A DNA stretch of 64,000 nucleotides, from contig NZ_CP098502.1 of the NCBI RefSeq assembly GCF_024220175.1, forward strand, positions 3,038,001-3,102,000, in the 5' to 3' direction. Under the pieces are notes generated by a model. The model searched no databases, was not told the DNA's origin, and saw nothing but the letters and a program-made list of their open reading frames with translations. Positions 34,241-42,621 of the stretch are shown here, in pieces. The DNA is from Paraconexibacter antarcticus. Its GTDB lineage: Bacteria; Actinomycetota; Thermoleophilia; Solirubrobacterales; Solirubrobacteraceae. The position numbers and the translations under genes were made by a program. Each line of letters opens with the position of its first letter. The first letter of the stretch is position 1.

Positions 34241-35479
34241 CTAGTCGGTCGGGCGGGCGGACGCATGACCGCGCGCCGTCTCCGGGAGCTCCGCGAGCAG
34301 CGCGCTCAGCCGCGCCGTCTCGGTGCGGAGGTCCGCGCGCTCGATGACGCGGGCGCGCCCGGCCCGTCCGAGCGCCGCCCGCTCCGCCGGGCCGAGCGCG
34401 AGGACCTGCGCGAGTCCGGCCGCGAGCGCCGACGCGTCACCGGTCGCGACGACGACCCCGGTGCCGGGGACGACGACCTCCGGCAGCCCGACCGCGTCGG
34501 AGACGACGACGGGGACCTCCATCGCCATCGCCTCCTTGACGACGACCGGCATCGAGTCGCGGTCCCCGTCGGCGGCGACGACGCACGGCATGGCGAGGAC
34601 GTCGGCGGCCTCGAGCTCGCCCCGGACGGCGTCCTCCGCGAGGGCTCCGGTGAAGCGCACGCGCCGCTCGACGCCCAGTGCGGCCGCCTGCGCGCGGAGT
34701 GCGTCCAGGAGCGGTCCCGCCCCGACGAGGACGAGGTCCGCACGGGCGAGCCGCGGGTCCGCGAGAGCGTCGAGCAGCAACGCGAAGCCCTTCTTCTCGA
34801 CGAGGCGGCCGACGGCGAGGATGCGCCGGCCGCCCGGGGCGGGCGCCGTTCGGCGGAACCGCTCGGGGTCCACGCCCATGACGATCTCGTGCACGCGGCC
34901 GGCGTCGCCCGGACCCGCGCGCCGGCGCAGCTCCTGCACCGTGTACTCGCAGCCCGACGTGACGAGGGCGGCGGCGCTGAGCTTCTCGGGAAGGTTCGCG
35001 GGGGCGAGGTAGATGTCGTAGGCGTGGGCGGTGAGGGACCACGGGCGGCCGAGGACACGGCTCGCGCGGAGGGCCCGCAGCGCGGGCCCGGTCGCGAAGT
35101 GCGCGTGGACGAGGGCGCCAGATGCCTCGAGCCGGCGGATCGCCGGGGCGAGGGTCCGCAGCGGCGGCACCGGCTCCTCCCGGCGCCAGCGGCGCCGCGC
35201 GGCGAGGTCCTGCAGGCAGCGCCACGGATGGCGCGCGGCGACCGCCGCCATCGCGCGCAGCCGCTCGCCCGTGCCCTCTCGCCAGAGGTGGCTCACCGGC
35301 AGGCCGTGGTCGCCCGGGCCGTCACCGGGCGCCCCGGCGCCGATCCGCACCGGATGGCCGAGCCCGGCCAGGGCGCGGGCCTCCGCGAGGACGAACGTCT
35401 CCGAGACCGACGGGAAGGTGTCGCACCACAGCTCCAGCGGGCGGCGGGGCCGTGAGGCGGGGGCGGGGGGATGCGACAT
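34241..35479 (-). CDS. Glycosyltransferase family 4 protein
   Basis: A 412-residue GT-B retaining glycosyltransferase. The acceptor half begins LELWCDTFPSVSETFVLAEARALAGLGH, typical of exopolysaccharide GT4 enzymes. The donor half has ILAVGRLVEKKGFALLLDAL and VVVKEAMAMEVPVVVSDAVGLPEVV, the EX7E-like donor site. ATG at 35479 is only 25 bp from the start of the divergent GT2 gene. It is the left end of the glycan locus; donor and acceptor are not predictable. Confidence 0.9.
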   Translation of the reverse strand: MSHPPAPASRPRRPLELWCDTFPSVSETFVLAEARALAGLGHPVRIGAGAPGDGPGDHGLPVSHLWREGTGERLRAMAAVAARHPWRCLQDLAARRRWRREEPVPPLRTLAPAIRRLEASGALVHAHFATGPALRALRASRVLGRPWSLTAHAYDIYLAPANLPEKLSAAALVTSGCEYTVQELRRRAGPGDAGRVHEIVMGVDPERFRRTAPAPGGRRILAVGRLVEKKGFALLLDALADPRLARADLVLVGAGPLLDALRAQAAALGVERRVRFTGALAEDAVRGELEAADVLAMPCVVAADGDRDSMPVVVKEAMAMEVPVVVSDAVGLPEVVVPGTGVVVATGDASALAAGLAQVLALGPAERAALGRAGRARVIERADLRTETARLSALLAELPETARGHASARPTD

Positions 35480-35491
35480 CGGCGGCGCGCA

Positions 35492-35497
35492 TACCCT
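35492..35497 (+). promoter_or_regulatory. Candidate -10 (TACCCT) in a 25-bp divergent GT promoter
   Basis: Lies 7 nt before the GTG of the GT2 gene. The opposite strand offers TAGGGT over nearly the same bases (35493-35498), 13 nt before the GT4 start. Confidence 0.4.
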
Positions 35498-35504
35498 ACC
35501 CCGC

Positions 35505-36458
35505 GTGCCGTCCGACCCCGCCGCGCTCGTCGTCGTCGTCTCGTGGAACACCGCGGCGCTGCTCGACACGTGCCTGGAGGCGCTGCGGGCCGACCACGAC
35601 TCCGGCCTCGCGCGGGTCGTCGTCGTCGACAACGGCTCGACGGACGGCTCGCCGGCGCGCGTCCGCGAGCGCCATCCGTGGGTGACGCTCGTCGAGGCGG
35701 GGGCGAACCTCGGCTACGGGCCGGCGATCAACCTCGGCTGTGCCCGCGACGCCGCCGCGCACCCCGGTCCGCCGCCGCGCTGGCTCGTCGCCGCGAACGC
35801 CGACGTCGCCGTCCACCCGGGGGCGCTGCGTGACCTCGTCGCCGCCGGCGACGGCGACCCGCAGACCGCGGTCCTCGCCCCGCGCCTCGTCCTCCCCGAC
35901 GGCGCGGTCCAGCACCACGTGCACCCGTTCCCGTCGCTCGCCGCGCTCGCCGCGATCCATCTGCCGTCGGCGGCGGACCTCCTGCCCGCGGGACGGGTCG
36001 TGGAGGGCCGCTGGGACCCGTACCGGCCCGCGATCGTCGACTGGGCGCACGGGGCGCTGCTGCTCGTCCGCCGCGGTCCGTTCGACGCGATCGGCGGCTT
36101 CCGCGCCGATCAGTGGCTCTACGCGGAGGACGTCGACCTGTGCTGGCGGCTGCGCCGGGCCGGCTGGCGTACGCGCTACGTCCCGCACGCCGCCGTCACC
36201 CACGCGGTGAGCGCCGCGACCAGCCAGGCGTGGACGGACGACGGCGCCCGCGACGACCGCAAGCAGGCGGCGACGTACGCGTGGATGCAGGTGGGCCTCG
36301 GCCGCCGCCGGACGGCGCTGCTCGCCGGGGCGGCGTGGGCGGCCGCGCGGCTCCAGGCCCGCCGCGAGCCCGCCGGATGGCGGCGCGACCGCGCGCTCGC
36401 GTACGCCGCGCGGCACCGGCGGGGCTTCCTGGCGGCGGTCCGCCACCGTCGCCGCTGA
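35505..36458 (+). CDS. Glycosyltransferase family 2 (rhamnosyltransferase-like)
   Basis: A 317-residue GT-A inverting glycosyltransferase. The nucleotide-binding start is VVVVSWNTAALLDTCLEAL and VVVDNGSTDGSP; the metal-binding DxD-like motif is AANADV; the catalytic region is YAEDVDLCWRLRRAGWRTRYVPHAAVTHAVS. This spelling matches dTDP-rhamnose-dependent cell-wall enzymes, though the donor is unproven. The GTG start lies 7 nt after TACCCT. It ends just before a large hairpin shared with the convergent GT4 gene. Confidence 0.9.
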   Translation: MPSDPAALVVVVSWNTAALLDTCLEALRADHDSGLARVVVVDNGSTDGSPARVRERHPWVTLVEAGANLGYGPAINLGCARDAAAHPGPPPRWLVAANADVAVHPGALRDLVAAGDGDPQTAVLAPRLVLPDGAVQHHVHPFPSLAALAAIHLPSAADLLPAGRVVEGRWDPYRPAIVDWAHGALLLVRRGPFDAIGGFRADQWLYAEDVDLCWRLRRAGWRTRYVPHAAVTHAVSAATSQAWTDDGARDDRKQAATYAWMQVGLGRRRTALLAGAAWAAARLQARREPAGWRRDRALAYAARHRRGFLAAVRHRRR

Positions 36459-36478
36459 GCCGCCACCCACCGACCCAC

Positions 36479-36535
36479 CCCCGCCGACTGACAGCTCAGG
36501 CAGACCTGTCCTGCGTCAGCTGTCAGTCGGCGGGG
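36479..36535. terminator. Bidirectional hairpin between convergent glycosyltransferase genes
   Basis: Two perfect 18-bp arms (36479-36496 and 36518-36535) enclose a 21-nt loop. It starts 20 bp after the GT2 stop, and its loop/right-arm junction includes the stop codon of the leftward GT4 gene (36516-36518). It probably ends both transcripts. Confidence 0.8.
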
Positions 36536-37736
36536 TGGGGGTGCGGGATGCGGCCCGCGCGGCCGCCGCCTGCACGCGCGTGTCGAAGTCGTCGGCGCAG
36601 ATCGCCTCGACGGTCGCGCGGCCTGCCGTCCGCAGGCGCTCGCGGAGAGCCGGGTCGGCGGCGAGCTCGCGCAGCCGCGCGGCGAGGGCCTCGGGGCCGC
36701 CGGCCTCGGGGTCGAAGAGGAGCGCGTTCTCGCCGTCGCGCATGTACTCGCCCGAGCCACCGCGGCCGCTGCCGACGACGGGCAGGCCGACGGCCATCGC
36801 CTCGCTCGGCACGAGGCCCCACGGCTCGGCCCAGGTGACGGGGAAGACGAGCGCGTCGGCCGCGGCGAGGACGCCGGGCAGCTCGGCCCGCGGCCGCTTG
36901 CCCGCGAAGGTCACGCGCTCGCCGAGCCCGAGCGACGCCGCGAGCGCCCGTAGGTCGTCGAGGTGCGCCTCGTCCCCCGACCCGGTGATCGTCAGCGTCG
37001 CCTCCTCGGGGAGGCGCAGGAGCGCGCGCACGGCGACGGCGACGCCCTTGCGCTCGTCGATCCGGCCGAGGTAGAGGAGCTTCCACGACCAGTCCGGGCG
37101 CGGGGCGGGCCGGAAGAGGGACAGGTCCGGCCCGTGGTTCGCGACCTCGTGGTCGGGGAGGCCCGGGAACGCCTCCAGCGCCCGGCCGCGCACCGTCTCG
37201 CTGATGAAGACGTAGTGCATGCCGGTCCCGAGGTCGACGCTCGTCGGCAGCCCGGTCAGCCGCTCCGCCACCGCCCCGAGGCGCGGCCGCGACCGGAACG
37301 GCGCCATCCAGCCGTCGACGTCCGGCCCGTAGGTGAGCCAGTAGTCCCCGAGCACCGCGACCATCGGGACGCCCGCGCGGCGCACGCGCTCGACGAGGCC
37401 GAACGACATGCCCGCCATCGCCCACCAGACGACGACGTCGGGGCGGACCGCGGCGAGCTCGCGGGCGAGCGTCCGCGCGTTCTCGCGCTCCAGCCGGACG
37501 CGGGCGGGGAGGGAGCGCTTCGGGAAGGCGTGGTCCTCCCAGTACCAGCGCAGCGTCCGGGCGACGCCCGTCTCGCTCGCGGCGGAGACCACGGCCCCCG
37601 GGATGACGACGTCGCTCGTGAGGACCCGCACCTCGTGCCCGGCGGCCCGCGCGTGCTCCACCCACGACTGCCAGACGATCTCCGCGCCGCCCAGCTGGTG
37701 GGGCGGGTACATGTTCCCGATCGTGAGGATCCTCAT
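36516..37736 (-). CDS. Glycosyltransferase family 4 protein
   Basis: A 406-residue GT-B enzyme. The acceptor half opens MRILTIGNMYPPHQLGGAEIVWQSWVEHARAAGHEVRVLTSD and includes LAAVRPDVVVWWAMAGMSFGL and YWLTYGPDVDGW. The donor half has LLYLGRIDERKGVAVAVRALL and VFPVTWAEPWGLVPSEAMAVGLPVVGSGRGG. The acceptor half is closely similar to the isolated domain encoded at 42622-43278. The last codons lie inside the bidirectional hairpin. Confidence 0.92.
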   Translation of the reverse strand: MRILTIGNMYPPHQLGGAEIVWQSWVEHARAAGHEVRVLTSDVVIPGAVVSAASETGVARTLRWYWEDHAFPKRSLPARVRLERENARTLARELAAVRPDVVVWWAMAGMSFGLVERVRRAGVPMVAVLGDYWLTYGPDVDGWMAPFRSRPRLGAVAERLTGLPTSVDLGTGMHYVFISETVRGRALEAFPGLPDHEVANHGPDLSLFRPAPRPDWSWKLLYLGRIDERKGVAVAVRALLRLPEEATLTITGSGDEAHLDDLRALAASLGLGERVTFAGKRPRAELPGVLAAADALVFPVTWAEPWGLVPSEAMAVGLPVVGSGRGGSGEYMRDGENALLFDPEAGGPEALAARLRELAADPALRERLRTAGRATVEAICADDFDTRVQAAAARAASRTPTPPTDS

Positions 37737-37792
37737 CGCGCGGCCATCGCGGCGGACTGTAACGAGCGCCCCTGCACTACGCTCCCGGGCCG

Positions 37793-38716
37793 ATGGCCGA
37801 GCGCGAGTGCATCGTCTGCGGGCAGCGGCCGCCCTTCGCGCCGCTCTTCGCCCGGGACGGCTTCACCCTCGTCCGCTGCCCGTCCTGCCGGCTCGTCTTC
37901 CTCGACCCGCAGCCCGGCGCGGACGTCCTGGACCGCGCGTACTACCACGACGAGGCGTTCTCCCAGGCGCTGCTCGGGGACCTGCGGGCGATCACGCTCG
38001 ACCGTGCCCGCGAGAAGCTCGGCCACCTCGGCGCCGCGGGCCTCACCCCGCACGGCCTGCGGATCCTCGACGTCGGCGCGTCCTCGGGCGCCTGGCTCGA
38101 GGTCGCGCGCGGCGCCGACGCCGCCGCGGTCGTCGGGGTCGAGCTCGGGGCGAGCACCGCGGCCGCCGCGCGGGACCGCGGGCTCGACGTACGCACCGGG
38201 ACGCTCGAGCAGGTCCTGCCGCAGCTGCAGGACGAGGCCCCGTTCGACCTCGTGACCTTCTGGGACGTCCTCGAGCACCTCCCGGATCCGCGGCACGAGC
38301 TCCGCCTCGCCCGCACCCTGCTGCGGCCCGGCGGCCACGTCGCCGCGACCTTCCCGAACGTCGAGGGCCTCTACCCGCGCCTCACCCACCGCCTCTTCGC
38401 GCGGCGGACCGGCGTGTGGGAGTACCCCGAGCTGCCGGTCCACTTCTACGATTTCGCGCCCGCCACCGCGCGGCGGCTGCTGACGGGCACCGGCTACGCG
38501 GTCGAGGCCGTCCGCACCTTCGCCACGCCCTACGACTTCTACCGCGAGACGTCGCTCTCCCCGCAGCGGACCGGCCACGGCCGCCGGCGGCGCGCCCTCC
38601 GCGCCGCGTTCGACGCCGTCCACCGCGTCGCCTATCCGGTCGCCCGGCTGACCGACCGGGGCAACGCGCAGTTCGTCCTCGGCCGCACCGCCGCCGCACC
38701 GCCGCCCGCCGCGTAG
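37793..38716 (+). CDS. SAM-dependent methyltransferase with N-terminal zinc ribbon
   Basis: A 307-residue protein. Two Cys pairs (CIVCGQ, CPSC) make a small zinc-binding region at residues 6-36. The class I methyltransferase core follows: LRILDVGASSGAWLEVA, VVGVELGASTAAAAR, FDLVTFWDVLEHLPDPRHEL and LRPGGHVAATFPN. This form is common in O-antigen and surface-glycan clusters, where it methylates sugars or the chain end. TACGCT lies 9 nt before the ATG. The rpiB-like gene follows after 9 bp. Confidence 0.9.
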   Translation: MAERECIVCGQRPPFAPLFARDGFTLVRCPSCRLVFLDPQPGADVLDRAYYHDEAFSQALLGDLRAITLDRAREKLGHLGAAGLTPHGLRILDVGASSGAWLEVARGADAAAVVGVELGASTAAAARDRGLDVRTGTLEQVLPQLQDEAPFDLVTFWDVLEHLPDPRHELRLARTLLRPGGHVAATFPNVEGLYPRLTHRLFARRTGVWEYPELPVHFYDFAPATARRLLTGTGYAVEAVRTFATPYDFYRETSLSPQRTGHGRRRRALRAAFDAVHRVAYPVARLTDRGNAQFVLGRTAAAPPPAA

Positions 38717-38719
38717 GCT
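38714..38719 (+). promoter_or_regulatory. Candidate -10 (TAGGCT) of the rpiB-like gene
   Basis: Overlaps the stop codon of the methyltransferase and lies 6 nt before the ATG at 38726, so this gene may have its own leaderless transcript in addition to read-through. Confidence 0.35.
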
Positions 38720-38725
38720 CGGAGC

Positions 38726-39160
38726 ATGCGCATCGCCGTCGCCGCCGACGAACGCACTCCCGTCGCCGACGCCGTCCTCGCGCAGCTCCAGGAGCGCGGC
38801 CACGAGGTCGTGCCGTTCGGCGCGCTCGCCCCGGGCGATCGCGCGGACTGGGCGTGGTGCTCGGCGGCCGCCGCCCGCGAGGTCGCGGAGGCCCGGGCCG
38901 AGCAGGCCGTCGTCTGCTGCTGGACGGGCACCGGCGCGGCGATGGCCGCGAACAAGGTGCCCGGCGTGCGCGCGGCGCTGTGCGCGGACGCCGTGACCGC
39001 CGCCGGCGCACGGCGCTGGAACGACGCGAACGTCCTCGCCCTGAGCCTCCGCGCGACCTCGGAGCCCGTCCTCTCGGAGATCCTCGACGCCTGGTTCACC
39101 GCCGAGCCGAGCACCGACGAGGACGACGTCGCCAACATCCGCCGGCTCGACGCCACGTGA
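38726..39160 (+). CDS. RpiB/LacA/LacB-family sugar-phosphate isomerase
   Basis: A 144-residue isomerase of the ribose-5-phosphate isomerase B fold: MRIAVAADERTPVADAVLAQLQERGHEV at the start, then VVCCWTGTGAAMAANKVPGVRAALCADA and ARRWNDANVLALSLR. The conserved Cys is in the CWTGTG segment. The usual R-H-N-D reads R-W-N-D here, so the ring-opening His is absent and the substrate may differ from ribose 5-phosphate. Its TGA overlaps the next GTG (GTGA), linking it to a glycosyltransferase. A role in supplying a sugar phosphate to the glycan locus is inference. Confidence 0.82.
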   Translation: MRIAVAADERTPVADAVLAQLQERGHEVVPFGALAPGDRADWAWCSAAAAREVAEARAEQAVVCCWTGTGAAMAANKVPGVRAALCADAVTAAGARRWNDANVLALSLRATSEPVLSEILDAWFTAEPSTDEDDVANIRRLDAT

Positions 39161-40182
39161 TCCTCATCGACGCGCGGGCGGCGGCACGCCCGGAGCTCGG
39201 TGGGGTGGAGCGCTGGGCCCGCGAGCTCACCACCCGCCTCCCCCGGGAGTACCCCGGGCACTACCTCGTCGCCCGGCCGCCGGAGGCGCTCTCGCACCGC
39301 GCCGGCCACGCCTGGGAGCAGCTGCTGCTGCCGCTCCTCGCCCAGCGACGCCGCGCGCGCCTCGTCCTCTGCCCGGCGAACCTCGCGCCGCTCGGCGGGG
39401 TTCCGACCGCCGTCGTCGTCCACGACACCGCCGCGCTGCGCCACCCCGAGTGGTACTCGCCGCTCTACGTCCGCTGGCAGCGGACCGTCCTGCCGCGGAT
39501 CGTGAGCCACGCCTCGCGCATCATCACCGTGTCCGACTTCTCGCGGGGCGAGCTCGTCGACTACGCGGGCGCGGACGAGGCGAAGATCACCGTCGTCCCC
39601 GGCGGCGTGGACCACGTGCGGATGCACCCGGGCGCGGACGCGGAGGCCGCCCGCGCCGCCCACGGGCTCGGCGACCGCCCCTACGTGCTCACCGTCGCGA
39701 GCCGCACCTCGCGCAAGAACCTCCGCGCGCTCGGCCCCGCCGCCGCGACGCTGCGCGAGCTCGGCATCGACCTCTTCGCGGCCGGGGGCGGGCGGCCGCA
39801 GTTCGACGACGACGGCGCCGGCCTGCCCGACGGCGTGCGGTCGCTCGGGCACGTCGCCGACGAGCACCTGCCCGGGCTCTATGCGGGCGCGGCGGCGTTC
39901 GTGCTGCCGAGCCGTCACGAGGGCTTCGGCCTGCCGTGCCTGGAGGCGATGGCCTGCGGGACGCCGGTCGTGACGACGACGGCGGGCGGGCTGCCCGCGA
40001 CCTGCGGTGACGCCGCGCTCTACGCCCGGGCGGACGACCCCGACGGGCTCGCGCTCGCGCTCGAGCGGCTCGTCACCGACTCCAGGCTCCACGCCGACCT
40101 GCAGGAGCGCGGGCTGCGCCGCGCGACCGGCTTCTCGTGGCAGCGGACCGCCGCCGGGGTCCACGCCGCGCTCAGGCCCTGA
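39157..40182 (+). CDS. Glycosyltransferase family 4 protein (mannosyltransferase-like)
   Basis: A 341-residue GT-B enzyme with a short acceptor half: MILIDARAAARPELGGVERWARELTTRLP, then VVHDTAALRHPEWYSPLYVRWQRTVLPRIVSHASRIITVSDFSRGEL, the pattern of mannosyltransferases. The donor site is FVLPSRHEGFGLPCLEAMACGTPVVTTTAGGLPATCGDAALYA. The GTG start overlaps the rpiB-like stop by 4 bp. Its 3' end overlaps the convergent MBL gene by 11 bp. Confidence 0.92.
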   Translation: MILIDARAAARPELGGVERWARELTTRLPREYPGHYLVARPPEALSHRAGHAWEQLLLPLLAQRRRARLVLCPANLAPLGGVPTAVVVHDTAALRHPEWYSPLYVRWQRTVLPRIVSHASRIITVSDFSRGELVDYAGADEAKITVVPGGVDHVRMHPGADAEAARAAHGLGDRPYVLTVASRTSRKNLRALGPAAATLRELGIDLFAAGGGRPQFDDDGAGLPDGVRSLGHVADEHLPGLYAGAAAFVLPSRHEGFGLPCLEAMACGTPVVTTTAGGLPATCGDAALYARADDPDGLALALERLVTDSRLHADLQERGLRRATGFSWQRTAAGVHAALRP

Positions 40183-41194
40183 CGAACCGCACGACGCCGT
40201 CCGCGTCGGCCTCCTCGACGGCGGACCCCTCGTTGAGCATGAGGTCGACGTGGCCGAGGACCTCCGACAGCGTCAGGAACGCCTGCGTCACCGCGATGTT
40301 GCCCCACATCTCCGTCGCGAGCTCGTACGCCGTGCGCGGCCCCTGGTCGATGAGGCCGGCGATCTTCCGCTTGCGCCGCTCGTGCGAGCGCACCCGCGAG
40401 GCGATGAGCGAGGCGTGGTCGGTGATCGGGTCGCCGTGCCCGGGGAGGACGAGGCCGAGGTCGAGCTCCGCCGTCTGCGCGAGCGACTCGAGGTAGGTGA
40501 CGAGGGCCTGCGGCCGCGCGGTGACGTCGCCGTCGTCCGCGCGGTCCAGCGGGCGGGCGACGAGCGGGTTCGAGGAGACGTGGGCGATGAGATGGTCCCC
40601 GGCGACGAGGATCCGCCGCTCCTCGTCGTGGAAGACCGTGTCCGACGGCGAGTGTCCGGGCCGCAGCAGCACGCGCCACGTCCGATCCGCGAAGCCGAGC
40701 TCCGACCCCGGCGCCAGCGGCGTCCCCACGGTCACCGCCGTGCCCCACGCCCGGTAGGCGCCGGTCACCGCCTGCAGGACGAGCGCCATGTCGTCCGGGA
40801 TCCCGTGCCGGTGCATGAGCCGCGCGGCGTACGCGTCGTCGTCGGCGGCGTGGCGCGTGTACTCCGCGAGCCACGGGACGAGCGCGTCGAAGCAGCAGAG
40901 CTCCGCCCCCGAGCGGTCGGCGAGGATCTGCGCGAGGCCCGTGTGGTCGATGTGCTGGTGGGTGAGGACGATCCGCTCGAGGTCCTCGACCCGGCGTCCG
41001 TGGGCCGCGAGCGCCGCTTCGAGCACCGTCAGCGCCGTGCCGGAGTTCGGCCCGCAGTCGACGAGCGTCAGCGGATCGTCCTCGACGAGGTAGCAGTTCA
41101 CCCGCCCGACGGCGAACGGGGTGGGGACGGGGAGGCGGTGGATCCCCGCCGCCGCGGCGGCGGCGAGGTCCCGCTCGCGAATGGAATCCGGCAT
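40172..41194 (-). CDS. MBL-fold metallo-hydrolase with C-terminal winged helix (LACTB2-like)
   Basis: A 340-residue cytoplasmic hydrolase. Metal ligands are in VLTHQHIDHTG (HxHxDH), then LLRPGHSPSDTVF, VAGDHLI and LPGHGDPI. The last 90 residues form the winged-helix end found in LACTB2-type proteins (HERRKRKIAGLIDQGPRTAYELATEMWGN). Candidate substrates are thioesters, nucleic acids or glutathione adducts; none can be chosen from sequence. It lies 22 bp downstream of the phosphomannomutase gene and is probably co-transcribed with it. Confidence 0.9.
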   Translation of the reverse strand: MPDSIRERDLAAAAAAGIHRLPVPTPFAVGRVNCYLVEDDPLTLVDCGPNSGTALTVLEAALAAHGRRVEDLERIVLTHQHIDHTGLAQILADRSGAELCCFDALVPWLAEYTRHAADDDAYAARLMHRHGIPDDMALVLQAVTGAYRAWGTAVTVGTPLAPGSELGFADRTWRVLLRPGHSPSDTVFHDEERRILVAGDHLIAHVSSNPLVARPLDRADDGDVTARPQALVTYLESLAQTAELDLGLVLPGHGDPITDHASLIASRVRSHERRKRKIAGLIDQGPRTAYELATEMWGNIAVTQAFLTLSEVLGHVDLMLNEGSAVEEADADGVVRFVRA

Positions 41195-41216
41195 GGCGTG
41201 GCGGCGCAGAGACCCG

Positions 41217-42593
41217 CTAGGCGCGGATGACGCCGAGCACCTCGTCGCGCCTGGCCTCCATGTCGGCCTTCGAGTGCAGCGACTCCAGGCAGAGGCGGAG
41301 CAGCGGCTCCGTGTTCGACATGCGCACGTTGAAGTGCCAGTCCTCGAAGTCGACCGAGACGCCGTCGACGTGGGTGACCGTCGCGCCCGGCATAGAGCCG
41401 TACGTCTCCTCGATCTCGGCCATCTTCGCGGGGCCGTCGGCGACGGTCGAGTTGATCTCGCCGCTGATGAAGTAGCTGTCGCGCAGCGGGCCGAGCAGCT
41501 CGGACAGCTTCGCGCCTTCCTCGGAGAGCTTCTCGAGGATGAGGAGCGCCGGGATCGTGCCCGAGTCCGCGCAGTGGAAGTCGCGGAAGTAGTAGTGGCC
41601 GGAGACCTCGCCGCCGAAGAGCGAGCCCTCGCGCTTCATGCGCGTCTTGAAGAACGCGTGGCCGACGCGGCCGATCTCCGGGGTGCCGCCGGCCGCGGTG
41701 ACGAGGTCGGCCACGACGCGGGAGGCGCGGGCGTCGTAGAGGATCGTCTCCCCGGGGGACTTCGCGAGCAGGTGCTGCGCGAGGATCGCGGTGAGGAAGT
41801 CGCCGTCGACGAACTCGCCGGTGTCGTCGATGAAGAAGCAGCGGTCGGCGTCCCCGTCCCAGGCGATGCCGAGGTCGGCGCCGCTGGAGCGGACGAGGTC
41901 GATGATGAACTGGCGGTTCTCCGGGAGCAGCGGGTTCGGCTCGTGGCCGGGGAAGTCGCCGTCCGGGACCCAGTAGGTCTCCTCGAGGTCGAGGCCGAGC
42001 TGCCGCAGCAGCGGGCCGACCATCGGCCCGGCCATGCCGTTGCCGCCGTCGACGGCGACCTTCAGCGGCCTGACCTTCGCGGGGTCGATGAACTTCAGCG
42101 CGGCGGCCTGGAACTCCTCGTAGAGGTCCACCTCCTCGCTCGTCCCCCCGCCGGGGGCGTCCCCGAGGCCGCCCTCGATGAGCGCGCGGATGTCCTGGAT
42201 GCCCTCGTCGCCGCTGAGGGCTATCGCGCCCTGCTTGACGAGCTTCGCGCCGGTGTACGCCTTCGGGTTGTGCGAGGCGGTGCACATGAGGCCGCCGTCG
42301 AGGCCGCGCGAGCCGACGAGGTGGTAGAGCATCTCCGTCCCGACCTGGCCGGCGTCGATGACGTGGGCGCCCTCGTCCATCATGCCCCGGCGGTACTCGC
42401 CCGCGAGCTCGGGAGCGGTCAGCCGCATGTCGCGGCCGAGGCCGAGGACGGCCTCGCCGACCGGCTTGCCCGCGAGCCCGGCGATGACGCGGGCGAAGCC
42501 ACGGCCGATCGCGTACGCCGTGTCGGGGCCGATCTGCTCGCCGTAGAGGCCGCGCACGTCGTAGGCCTTGAAGATCTCGGGAGGCACGCTCAT
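41217..42593 (-). CDS. Phosphomannomutase/phosphoglucomutase
   Basis: A 458-residue alpha-D-phosphohexomutase that interconverts hexose 6- and 1-phosphates, supplying GDP-mannose or NDP-glucose synthesis. The phosphoserine loop is TASHNP (105-110, Ser107), the Mg loop is WDGDADRC, the sugar loop is GGEVSGHYYF, and the phosphate-binding loop is RMSNTEPLLRL. All four domains are complete. TAGGAT lies 8 nt before the ATG on the minus strand and overlaps the candidate -10 of the divergent gene. The preceding mannose-type glycosyltransferase makes a mannose role plausible. Confidence 0.95.
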   Translation of the reverse strand: MSVPPEIFKAYDVRGLYGEQIGPDTAYAIGRGFARVIAGLAGKPVGEAVLGLGRDMRLTAPELAGEYRRGMMDEGAHVIDAGQVGTEMLYHLVGSRGLDGGLMCTASHNPKAYTGAKLVKQGAIALSGDEGIQDIRALIEGGLGDAPGGGTSEEVDLYEEFQAAALKFIDPAKVRPLKVAVDGGNGMAGPMVGPLLRQLGLDLEETYWVPDGDFPGHEPNPLLPENRQFIIDLVRSSGADLGIAWDGDADRCFFIDDTGEFVDGDFLTAILAQHLLAKSPGETILYDARASRVVADLVTAAGGTPEIGRVGHAFFKTRMKREGSLFGGEVSGHYYFRDFHCADSGTIPALLILEKLSEEGAKLSELLGPLRDSYFISGEINSTVADGPAKMAEIEETYGSMPGATVTHVDGVSVDFEDWHFNVRMSNTEPLLRLCLESLHSKADMEARRDEVLGVIRA

Positions 42594-42601
42594 GGGCGCT
42601 C

Positions 42602-42611
42602 ATCCTATGCT
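42602..42611. promoter_or_regulatory. Overlapping divergent -10 elements
   Basis: TAGGAT on the minus strand (42602-42607) serves the phosphomannomutase and TATGCT on the plus strand (42606-42611) serves the gene at 42622. They share two base pairs, so the two polymerases could not bind together. Confidence 0.4.
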
Positions 42612-42621
42612 CGCCGCCGAC

